Shown here: positions 1-9,899 of the stretch, one piece after another
Layout of the letters: each line of letters starts with the position of its first letter
Numbering within the stretch: the stretch's first letter is position 1
From: Neoarius graeffei
Lineage: Eukaryota > Chordata > Actinopteri > Siluriformes > Ariidae
Length of the DNA: 64,000 nucleotides
Direction of reading: 5' to 3'
Assembly: GCF_027579695.1 (NCBI RefSeq)
Contig: NC_083586.1
Coordinates: 7,352,001 to 7,416,000 of the forward strand
Notes under the pieces: model-generated
The model's database searches: none
Seen by the model: only the letters and a program-made list of their open reading frames with translations
Told to the model about the DNA's origin: nothing
Made by a program: the position numbers and the translations under genes

Positions 1-33
1 ACACGTGTAACAGTTTTTTTCTCATCTTTGCAG

Positions 34-3000
34 GAAATCCATCTGAACAAGTGGACGACCAACTTAGTCCACCCCTCCCTATTTACCCACCTGCAAGGCA
101 GCCATCATTATCCTCAGGTAGGTTATGCAGATATACCTTAAGTGTTCAACTGGTATTGAGTCCAAAACTTTTACTGCTATTGCATCCATCAAGCCACTTA
201 AATGTCCCTATAGCTGTCTATATCAGACTTAACTTGGATTGAGAATTGAGCTCTGATGGACAGTGAAGCAGTGACTGAAGTTATTTTGGATGTAGACAGT
301 TCTAAAAATAGAAATGGTTTGATGGATTCAAGATCAGTTAGGAGTTTGGAGAAAACTGGAGGGTCTTTTTTATTGCATATTCATCCGTTTGTACACATTT
401 TATATTTTTCCCCTTACATTCTGTATTATTTATCATAGCTCATTGAAAATTGGTGTTCATTCGTCTATTCGCATTTGGATACAAAGCAAAAGACATAAAT
501 CATGATACCTTTTGAAAAATCTTTAGAAAACATGTTAGCATGATAGCACTATCCTGACTGTAAGCTTCTCTCAAGCACAAAAGCCACTCAGTTCAGTGTC
601 TTTTTCCTTTCAGGCCTTGAGAGATATTTGGTCTCTACGCTGGAGGAGATTAAGGATAGGCTGTCTGCATTGGAGCGGACGGTGACAATGTTGGCCAGAT
701 CAGGCAGCAACAAACACACAAAGCTGCCAGACAACTTGGAGCTACCTCTCCAGAACTTCCAGGACCTCAATGGACTGGAGGAAAAACTGGAGGACAGCCC
801 CTACCAAAAAGAATTGGTATGTATATTGGTTTCTAAGTTGCAGCCCCTTTAAGTTCTTTGAAAAGGTATTATAGTAAAGGTCTGAGGCGAATTCCTCTCT
901 ATGATCAAGAAGTTATAAGTGATGATATATGGAGTTACCTTAACTGATGGCGTGTGTTATGATGCTTTTGAAAAATGTGCACAAGTGGGACTTTTGATTC
1001 AGTAGTTTGTGTTGTATCAGCTTGTTTTTTTATGTCCACATTAAATCTATGAAAATGGCTTATAATGTCCATTATTGTGGGAGCAGATGAGCTAATCTTT
1101 ACATTTCTTTCCTTTAGACTGCTTATCTGGGGACAATTGGTGGTGCCACTGTCCAGGCCACAACCAGGAGGGTCCTGGCCACCGTTTTCGGCCATTCATT
1201 GGCCATGACCATCAATTGGAATGGGTGCAATGACAAAAGGGCATTCCGGGACCTAAAATTAAAGAGGGTAGTTGTAGGTAAGTTTTTTTTTTTTAAATCT
1301 CCTACGATAAAATTGGCTGATCATCACTCTTTGACTGGCACTTAAGACACTGGATTCTCTTCATCTACAAATTGGATTCCAAAGTGAAATTTTATTTTGT
1401 GAATAACAACAAAATAATTTGCCGTCACATTTTTAAAAATCTGTTGCATGTATCAAATAAATGAATACATATTTCCCACGAAACAATATTTTTTCCTCCA
1501 TCTTATGTGTAGATTGAATGTTTAAAAAGTGTTTTGTTTTATTCACAAAAATTCCAATTGTCCCAACTTTTTAGAATCTGTCCTGTACAATGTGCATTTT
1601 ACAGTTTTTCTCAATTGGTTTGGCTCATTTCTTGAAACTGAGATGACATTCCTATAACTATAAGGTCATTTTGCGAAACAGTGATACAGCTCTGCACAAC
1701 CCTTCAGATAACCAGCAAAATGTCATATCTCTCCCAAAACCATTCATTCACGCTTCAAAAGGAAATCCCTTTCCCATGTAAATAGTCAGTACCATAAAAA
1801 TGGCATAGATCCTTCTCAATTGCTTGGCCTCATTTTTGTTCATTAAGTGCTTCTGTCTAAATGACCTGGATGGCTCAACACAATTACATGGATCATCTGC
1901 AAATGCTCATATCTCTCCCAAAACAGTTTATCCATGTGTCAAAACTAAATATCCTTCTCAAATAAATAGTCAATACCCCCAAAATGCATTGTCCCTTTGG
2001 CATCGTGTAAGCACTGCAAGTCAAAATGCTTAGACAGTTTGTCAGAGGTCTAGCTAAAGGAATACTATTATATATAAAACTGGAGAAATAGGGTTTTACA
2101 GTGACAGCAGCCTCCAAAGTTTGACACCACACACAGTGCACTCATTTCACCAAAGAAATTGTTTATTCACACAATTTTCACACAAACAAAATTGCATGCA
2201 TTACTGCATTACGAACAGAGAGTATAGGTATACAGTAAAAGGAAAATATGCATTTACCTCCTGCATGTGATGTCATGCGTCTATAGGCTATATCACAAAA
2301 TATAAACATGAACCAAAAAAGGAATTGAAAAAAGCAAGTTCCACAAGTTTAACACTTGGATTAGTCGCTGTTGCTGTCTTCCCCCACCCTCTCCTGGTAG
2401 CCTTCCTCATCCTCCAGGCCATCCATCCGCTGCTCTCTGTTTGGCCACAGATTTTCATCAACATCGCACCGGATGTTCTCCCTTGCGATGCAGCGTGGAA
2501 AGAAGCGGCGTGAATGTCTTAGCCAACCCCGACACTGATCGCCTGTGATGTCATCGCAGGCAGCATCCATGGCATTGAGGAGAGACCTCTGATCCCCAAT
2601 GTGGCGTTCATAAACCCTCCACCTCCAAGCAGAAAAAAATTCTTCAATGGGATTGAGGAATGGCGAGTATGGTGGTAAAAAAACATTACGCATCCTTGGA
2701 TGGGTGTCGAACCACGCTCTGATGAGTGGGCCACGGTGAAAGCTGACATTGTCCCACACAATGACAAATTGTGATAGGTGGGGCGCTTCGAGTCCCCTTT
2801 CATTCTCGGGGACCAAATCCACATACAGACGATCCAGGTAGAGGAGGAGCCTCTGCGTGTTGTATGGGCCTAGGCTTGCAATATGTGTGGCCACACCATT
2901 GTCAGAAATGGCCGCACACATTGTGATATTTCCTCCTCTTTGACCCGGGACGTCTACTGTGGCCCGCTGGCCAATGATGTTACGTCCGCGCCTGCGGCAC

Positions 3001-3835
3001 TTGGCCAGATTGAAACCTGCCTCGTCCACAAACACCAGGAGATGAGGTGTTTCTATTCCCTCCAATGCCATTATTCTCTACAAAAGAGAAACACAGGTAA
3101 AACCAAATCATGCAGATGGGTCATACACAGCAGTAATATCTTCTTCACAAAGTCAATATAACCTGCAACGGTTCCAAACCTATGCTGGCCTATGCAGAGA
3201 TACTCCAGCTGGTATGTGACACAAAATGGAGAAATACTGATCACAGTTTTCTGTTACAGTTCTTAGGCAAAATTCTGTGGTCAGATACTGGATTCCAAAA
3301 GGTACAGTAAAGATACGGAAAACCCCCCAAACTTTGAACCTCTGCATAGTGTATAGGTTACAATGGTGGAAAACAAATACAGTAATTGACTTACCTGCAC
3401 ATACTGGTACCGCAGTTCTTTTACCCTCTCTGTATTCCTGTCAAATGGTACCCTGTATATTTGTTTCATTGTCATACGGTTTCTCTTGAGTACCCGGTCT
3501 ATGGTTGATACACTAATGGAGTTGATATTGTGGAAGATGGCTTGGTCTTCAAGGACTGCATTGCGGATCTGTGTGAGTGTAATGGCATTGTTCTGTATGA
3601 CCATGTTGCAGATGGCTTGTTCCTGGGGATCTGTGAGCAATCTCCTTCTACCGCCCACAGGAGGCTGTCGCCCAATTCTGCAGATAGACACGGACAACAT
3701 GACAATTTGCACTGCAAAACTACTCTAAACTGCAACTGTAATTTGCTTTATTTTGTCCAATTTACTGTACTATGAACACTGCATCATACGATTTTGCAGT
3801 ATAGGCCTACACACATGCACACACGTGCAGGCGTG

Positions 3836-3890
<55 letters not shown>

Positions 3891-5204
3891 TTCCAAGCAA
3901 AAATTGTAATTCCATCACTGCCTGGGTGCATACCTGTTTTCCCTGCGAAAGGTTTGAATGATGGAAGAGACTGTAGAGCGTGGCACGTTAGGCTGCACTT
4001 GGCGCCCTGCCTCTGCCATGGTTAGACCATGATTGACAACATGGTCAATAATGGTGGCTCTAATTTCATCGGGGACAGTGTGATGCCTACGCACGCCTCG
4101 CCCTCTTCCCCCTACTCCACCACCACGCATACGCACCCCTCTTCCTCTTCCTCTCCTTCCTCCTCCATCTCTTCCTCTTCCCCTTCCTCCAGCTGGAAGT
4201 TGACCTTGTTGAGGTTCCTCCATATTCATTCTGCAAATAGTACTGGCACCAGGCCAAGCTCTATATATACATGTATGGCCGTAGGCACAGTCATACACAA
4301 CACCTGCCAGGTAACTCCACAAACTGTTGGATTGGTCATCTGTGATGTGGGAAACTCCTCCATCGTTAGTCTAAACCTGAATTCACCTGTCACTTATTCA
4401 CCTAACTGCCATGTATTTATTCCAAAAATCTTCCAAATTCTTCTGACAAAAATATATATATATATACTATATTGTATTATGTCCTTGACTAATTTTGACA
4501 ATTGAGCAGACTATTCTGCATATGATGGCTTATACGATGAAATTGTTCTGACATGTTTTGGAGGGAACAACCATAACATTGAGAAGCAGCTAATTGGGAT
4601 AGATTATGAACATATATTCATTTGGAAGTTGAGCTAAATGTGGGATGATTGTGTTAACTGTGGGCCACTTGTACATAACCATTTGCAAGGATGCACTAGA
4701 CACCGGAGACATGTACAAAGGATTTGCAATTTGACGAAAGCAATGAGAAATGCCAATCTGTTGTGAGAAGTTGCAAGTGGGTTTGGGGATTTGTCCATGT
4801 TATTTTGAGAATGTCATCTCAGTTTCAGGAAATGAGCCAAACCAATTGAGAAAAACTGTAAGTAATTCCTACTGTGCTTGTTCTCTGTTTATCTAGCACC
4901 CTGGTCCATATTGCACTCACTCTTCCAGTTTTAAACTAAACAAACTGCTAAAATTACACGCTGGACCTTTGAAATGAACTTCAAATCAAATATATCAAAA
5001 GTGCTGATTTTGCAAATAACCAAACATTCCTCTTATCTTGAAAACATTTTGCCCATCTATACAGATGCTGTTAGGAGAGGCTCAATGGACTCCCCACCAG
5101 CAGCACAGATTGAGGACGAGGTGAAGGTGTGGTTCCGGAATGCCCGAGATAGGGCGGGTGGCCGTAGGCAGCGGTACATTCGAGTTGCAGCACAGGACGT
5201 TTAA
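34..5204 (+). CDS. DUF4806-domain protein gene, 3' part (four exons, 5' end outside window)
   Basis: Exons 34-117, 614-816, 1118-1277 and 5065-5204 join in frame through AG/GT sites (acceptors at 32-33, 612-613, 1116-1117 and 5063-5064; donors at 118, 817 and 1278) and end at TAA 5202-5204. Exon 1 encodes a proline-rich stretch (SPPLPIYPP). Exon 2 has a short heptad-like helix followed by LPLQNFQDLNGLEEKL. Exons 3-4 carry LGTIGG, INWNG, KRAFRDLKL and VVVDAVRR, then a Trp/Arg-rich end. This order matches fish DUF4806 proteins, whose molecular function is unknown to me. The last intron (3.8 kb) holds the transposon at 1602-4858. The N-terminal exons lie upstream of the window. Family assignment is from motif order; no search was possible. 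It could be a pseudogene upstream, but every visible exon is open. Confidence 0.8.
1718..1977. repeat. Direct subterminal repeats inside the transposon
   Basis: Two diverged copies, 1718-1793 and 1901-1977, share the blocks TCATATCTCTCCCAAAAC, a Ctt/ttca-rich middle and AATAGTCARTACC. Between them (about 1815-1840) lies a weaker echo of the terminal repeat (CTCAATTGcTTGGcCTCATTT). Such modules could be transposase-binding sites, which is inference. Confidence 0.6.
2361..4229 (-). CDS. DDE transposase, three exons, apparently intact (431 aa)
   Basis: Cut-and-paste transposase of the Tc1/mariner (IS630-related) type. Exons are 4229-3934, 3677-3395 and 3077-2361, with GT donors and AG acceptors at both introns and no stop or frameshift. 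The N-terminus is an Arg/Gly-rich tail (about residues 10-55), then a helix-turn-helix region (PDEIRATIIDHVVNHG, EAGRQVQ). Exon 2 gives a second DNA-binding-like segment (residues 99-193). Exon 3 has the catalytic triad: D211 in FVDEAGFNL, D302 in VIVWDNVSFH, E338 in PFLNPIEEFF, with 35 residues between the last two (DD35E). The tail is acidic. The start is the first Met giving the basic tail; a second Met lies two codons later. Intron 1 holds a (CA)n run. Two introns are unusual for a Tc1-type transposase. Confidence 0.85.
3829..3888. repeat. (CA)n microsatellite
   Basis: Nearly pure CA dinucleotide run inside intron 1 of the minus-strand transposase. Confidence 0.95.
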
Positions 5205-5247
5205 TGTGTGTGTGTGCGCGCGTGCGCGTGTGTGTGTGTGTGTGTGT
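5201..5247. repeat. (TG)n microsatellite overlapping the DUF4806 stop codon
   Basis: TG/CG dinucleotide run starting at the last codon of the DUF4806 exon. It would lie in the 3' UTR. Confidence 0.9.
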
Positions 5248-5369
5248 TAGTGGTGGAAGATATTCTTTACTTTTGAATGACAACCTCACTGGGATGTTAA
5301 CCTATATACGCACCTGTCAATTTACAGAGGTGTGCAAAAGCGTTTGATGAACTGTATGTATTTGTTCAA

Positions 5370-5403
5370 ATTTATTTATTTATTTATTCATTTATTTATT
5401 TAT
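5370..5403. repeat. (ATTT)n microsatellite
   Basis: Tetranucleotide run in AT-rich DNA downstream of the DUF4806 gene. The rest of 5248-5689 shows no gene that I can support. Confidence 0.85.
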
Positions 5404-5689
5404 GTGAAATTATTTATTAAAACTTGGACTCTGAAATTTTGGCTATTTCACATTTTGTAAACATTATTATGTATTGTCAAACACAATAAATAATAAACAC
5501 TATAGAAATTACTATTCAAACACACACACATTTTGATATTGATATTGTATGGGTCTAGGAAGGACAAAGTATTTATCAAGTCAATTATAGAATTCTTTAA
5601 ATAATCTATACATTTTTTAAGTTTTTGTGTGCACACATTGTAGAATGAAATATAAATATTAATATATATAAAAATATCAATGTGTGTTT

Positions 5690-5925
5690 TCTGCGGGCCA
5701 GGAGAGGGCTATGCTTAGGGCAGAGTGAGGGCAGCCCATTCAGGACCTGTGTGGGCTTATTTAGGGCTAGGCGTGGGCTGCCCGTATGGGGCCCATACTG
5801 AGGGGCCAGTACTTTGCCAATGAGCAAAGCCTCACGGGCCCTGTGCGGGCAGCCCGCAGGGGGCCCCTAATATGGCCCATGGTGGGCCCAAAGGGGGCCT
5901 GCACGGGCTTGCTTGCTGGGTAGTG
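5690..5925. repeat. GGGC/GCCC-rich imperfect tandem repeat block
   Basis: About 235 bp built from irregular units containing GGGCTGCCCGTATGGGGCCC or GGGCAGCCCGCAGGGGGCCC, in sharp contrast to the AT-rich flanks. The units are locally self-complementary. Reading frames across it look like by-products of the repeat. It ends where the LINE reverse-transcriptase fragment begins. Confidence 0.6.
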
Positions 5926-7171
5926 TCTATCTGAGCACCTACTCTGATGGCAAACTTTTTTTTTTTTTTTTTTAAAGATATTTTTTTGGGCTTTTTGCAC
6001 CTTTATTGGATAGGACAGTGTAGAGACAGGAAATGAGCGGGAGAGAGAGACGGGAAGGGATCGGGAAATGACCTCGGGCCGGAATCGAACCCGGGTCGCC
6101 CGCATTCATGGTATGGCGCCTTAACCACCTGAGCCACGACGCCCCCGATGGCAAACTTTTTAACATCAGCCAAATAAAGGCTAGAACAAAATGCAGAACA
6201 GTATATGTATGTGAACTTCTCTATGCTGATGACTCAGCCTTGGTATCACACTGAGCAGGGCCTTCAGAGAATGCTCAAAACCTTCAGCAGAGTGTCCCAT
6301 AGTCTTGGACTGACTATCAATGTGGAGAAAACTGAGGTTATGTACCAACCACCCCCTCCAGAAGCTGGGCAGCAATCAACTATTCTCTTTAATGACAACC
6401 GCCTGCAGGCAGTGGACCACTTCACCTACCTGGGTAGCACATTTGCCAGTAACAATAGTTTTGCTAAGGAAATAGAAAGAAGATTCAGCTCTGCCTCAGC
6501 TGCTTTTGGCAAGCTCCAGACCCAAGTCTGGAATTGCCCAGGAATACACCTCAATACCAAATGTAAAGTCTATCGAGTAGTGGTCTTATCTTGCCTTCCT
6601 TATTCAGCTAAGACATGTACCCTATACCGGCATAATTTCTGCAAATTGCAAAGAGTTCAAATGTAACATCTAAGGTGCATCTTGCACATCAAATGGAGTG
6701 ACAAAATTTCCAATGCCAAAGTGTGGAATCAAGGTGGTATGCCAAGTTTAGAGGCACTGCTGACCAAGCATCAACTTTGTTGGACTGGAAATGTAGTCAA
6801 TGATAGACTACCCAAAGCTGTATTCTATGGAGAACTCCAGCAAGAGGGGTGTTGGGTGGCCCAAGTTTCACTACAAAGAATGCATCAAGCAACATCTGAA
6901 GGCAAGCAACATTAATGTGAAAACATGGGAGGCAGCTGCTATGGACCACCTTACCTGGCCCCAGCATGTCAATGAATCCATCAAAAAGATTGAATCCAGA
7001 CTGCAAGAAGAATCCAAACTGCACAGACAAAGAAGAAGAGCTCGTATTATAGATCATGCACCAAACTCTAGTGAGCTCTGCTACCAGCACTGTGGGACAG
7101 CATGTCTCCATTGCATTGGCCTCTTATCACATGAACTTACTTGTCAGTTGTGTCATACTCTTGTTGAGTGA
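5926..7171 (+). pseudogene. Non-LTR retrotransposon fragment: reverse transcriptase C-terminal half
   Basis: A 5'-truncated LINE ORF. It enters in the RT fingers/palm (DGKLFNISQIKARTK), interrupted by the SINE at 5961-6146, and continues after it. The catalytic YADD box is at 6222-6233. A frameshift follows near 6240, after which the frame reads GLQRMLKTFSRVSHSLGL, then YLGSTFAS, a stop at 6664, the thumb and tail (NAKVWNQGGMPSLEALL), and a C-terminal Cys/His cluster (CYQHCGTACLHC, SHELTC) resembling the zinc-finger-like end of some LINE ORF2 proteins. Endonuclease and N-terminal RT are absent. The clade is not assigned. Confidence 0.8.
5961..6146 (-). mobile_element. tRNA-derived SINE with 15-bp target duplication
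   Basis: Read on the minus strand, it starts GGGGGCGTCGTGGCTCAGG (A box TGGCTCAGGTGG) and has a B box GGTTCGATTCC, so the head is tRNA-like. The body is pyrimidine-rich and ends in an A-rich tail (the T run at 5958-5973 on the plus strand). The 15-bp duplication GATGGCAAACTTTTT lies at 5946-5960 and 6147-6161. It interrupts a LINE reverse-transcriptase frame. Confidence 0.9.
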
Positions 7172-7479
7172 CAGACAACATTTTCTGCAATTGAATGCTT
7201 CAAGTGGTAATATTTTTATGTGGAATTTGGGGGAAATGTCAGTTTAAGGAATAAAACAAAAATGTTTATGTTTCTCAAACACCTATCTATAAATTGTCAA
7301 ACCAGAGAAACTGATAACTTTGCAGTGGTCTCACTTCTTTTTTCTTCAAAATAGATACACTGATCAGCCATAAAATTACAAACACTGAAAGGTACAGGGA
7401 ATTACACTATCAGAATCAAGTTTATTGCCAAGTGCATTCTCACATAGAAGGAATTTGGTGATTGGTGCTTTAACAGTTA

Positions 7480-9085
7480 CAGTGGGGCAAAAAAGTATTT
7501 AGTCAGACACCAATTGTGCAAGTTCTCCCACTTAAAAAGATGAGAGAGGCCTGTAATTTTCATCATAGGTACACTTCAACTATGAGAGACAGAATGGGGG
7601 GAAAGAATCCAGGAAATCACATTGTAGGATTTTTAATGAATTAATTGGTAAATTCCTTGGTAAAATAAGTATTTGGTCACCTACAAACAAGCAAGATTTC
7701 TGGCTCTCACAGACTTGTAACTTCTTCTTTAAGAGGCTCCTCTGTCCTCCACTCGTTACCTGTATTAATGGCACCTGTTTGAACTCGTTATCAGTATAAA
7801 AGACACCTATCCACAACCTCAAACAGTCACAATCCAAACTCCACTATGGCCAAGACCAAAAAGCTGTCAAAGGACACCAGAAACAAAATTGTAGACCTGC
7901 ACCAGGCTGGGAAGACTGAATCTGCAATAGGTAAGCAGCTTGGTGTGAAGAAATCAACTGTGGGAGCAATTATTAGAAAATGGAAGACATACAAGACCAC
8001 TGATAATCTCCCTCGATCTGGGGCTCCATGCAAGATCTCACCCCATGGGGTTAAAATGATCACAAGAATGGTGAGCAAAAATCCCAGAACCACACGGGGG
8101 ACCTAGTGAATGACCTGCAGAGAGCTGGGACCAAAGTAACAAAGGCTACCATCAGTAACACACTATGCCACCAGGGACTCAAATCCTGCAGTGCCAGACG
8201 TGTCCCCCTGCTTAAGCCAGTACATGTCCAGGCCTGTCTGAAGTTTGCTAGAGAGCATTCAGATGATCCAGAAGAGGATTGGGAGAATGTCATATGGTCA
8301 GATGAAGCCAAAATAGAACTTTTTGGTAAAAACTCAACTTGTCATGTTTGGAGGAGAAAGAATGCTGAGTTGCATCCAAAGAACACCATACCTACTGTGA
8401 AGCATGGGGATGGAAACATCATGCTTTGGGACTGTTTTTCTGCAAAGGGACCAGGACGACTGATCCGTGTAAAGGAAAGAATGAATGGGGCCATTTATCG
8501 TGAGATTTTGAGTGAAAACCTCCTTCCATCAGCAAGGGCATTGAAGATGAAACATGGCTGGGTCTTTCAGCATGACAATGATCCCAAACACACCGCCCGG
8601 GCAACGAAGGAGTGGCTTCGTAAGAAGCATTTCAAGGTCCTGGAGTGGCCTAGCCAGTCTCCAGATCTCAACCCCATAGAAAATCTTTGGAGGAAGTTGA
8701 AAGTCCATGTTGCCCAGCGACAGCCCCAAAACATCACTGCTCTAGAGGAGATCTGCATGGAGGAATGGGCCAAAATACCAGCAACAGTGTGTGAAAACCT
8801 TGTGAAGACTTACAGAAAATGTTTGACCTCTGTCATTACCAACAAAGGGTATATAACAAAGTATTGAGATGAACTTTTGTTATTGACCAAATACTTATTT
8901 TCCACCATAATTTGCAAATAAATTCTTTAAAAATCAGACAATGTGATTTTCTGGATTTTTTTTTTTCTTATTTTGTCTCTCATAGTTGAGGTATACCTAT
9001 GATGAAAATTACAGGCCTCTCTCATCTTTTTAAGTGGGAGAACTTGCACGATTGGTGACTGACTAAATACTTTTTTGCCCCACTG
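7480..9085 (+). mobile_element. Tc1 transposon with long TIRs, inserted in LINE 3' UTR
   Basis: Starts CAGTGGGGCAAAAAAG and ends with its complement. The inverted repeats extend about 160 bp (7480-7645 and 8925-9085) with scattered mismatches. TA duplications are at 7478-7479 and 9086-9087. The 1,606-bp length is typical for Tc1. Confidence 0.95.
7846..8867 (+). pseudogene. Tc1 transposase, one frameshift
   Basis: The N-terminal frame (7846-8106) carries the paired-like helix-turn-helix ([34 protein letters not shown]). A single-base loss around 8095 in a G run shifts the frame; the rest reads on from about 8098 to the stop at 8865. The catalytic segments [20 protein letters not shown] and [10 protein letters not shown] keep the DD34E-type triad. 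Apart from the frameshift the protein looks complete, so this copy is recently inactivated or polymorphic (inference). Confidence 0.92.
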
Positions 9086-9899
9086 TAAAATAGAAGAATT
9101 TAGCAAAGACAAAAAGTAGCTATATCCATAGAATAAGAAATAGAAGAATCTGAAATATACAAATTTGAAAAGTGAACATAAAAGGGGTATGTGCATGAGT
9201 TGTTGAAGTCCAATCTGTACAGTATATCTGGAATGTGTAAAAATAGGTCACATGATGAAGATGGAGAAGAGACATGATAAGAGTGCTTGAGAGGAAGATT
9301 ATGGTTGTACTGGGCTAAGTCAGTAACCAAGCTGTACAGTGTGAGTTGGAATGTACAATAACGTTTTACAGAATGGAGATGTATGACATGGCCTTGAAAT
9401 GTGCAAAAATTGCAATTCAGAGACAAAGTGCATTAATGTCACAGATTGGAAGTGTGAGGTTAGAGTCAGTGGGGGTCTTTGACCTTATTGATGAGGCCAG
9501 CTGCAATGGGGAAAAAGCTGGCCTTATGGTGTGAGGTTTTGGTTCTAATGGACCACTACCTCCTAACAGAGAGGAATGGTTCAAAAAGTTTGTGTCTGGG
9601 GTAAGAGGGGTTGGTCACAATCCTTCCTGCTCTCCTCAGGGTCCTGGACTTGTGCAGGTCCTGAAGAGATGGAAGGTTGCAGCCAATCATCCTTTCAGCA
9701 GAGCGGATGATGCACTGCAGTCTGCCCTTGTCCCTGGCATTGGCAGCAGCGTACCAGACAGTGATGGAGGGGGTGAGGATGGACTCAGTGATAGTGGTGT
9801 AAAGTGCACCATTATTGTCTTTTGCAGATCAAACTTTAACTTCCACAGGAAGTACATCCTCTGCTGTTTTTTCTTGGTGAGAGAGCAGGTATATGTCTC

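Larger units (their letters stand above)
1602..4858 (-). mobile_element. Tc1/mariner-like transposon with 50-bp TIRs in the DUF4806 intron
   Basis: Terminal inverted repeats 1602-1651 and 4809-4858 match over 50 positions with one mismatch and begin CAGTTTTTCTCAATTGG. A TA dinucleotide flanks each end (1600-1601, 4859-4860), the Tc1/mariner target duplication. The element runs opposite to the host gene and encodes the transposase at 2361-4229. The near-identical TIRs and open transposase frame suggest a young copy (inference). Confidence 0.9.

Noticed and set aside
4029-4505. Ser/Thr-rich 158-codon frame
   Set aside because: It is the antisense of the Arg/Gly-rich transposase exon 1; no independent support.
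6060-6145. Possible tRNA gene
   Set aside because: A and B boxes belong to a SINE with tail and target duplication; no proper cloverleaf was seen.
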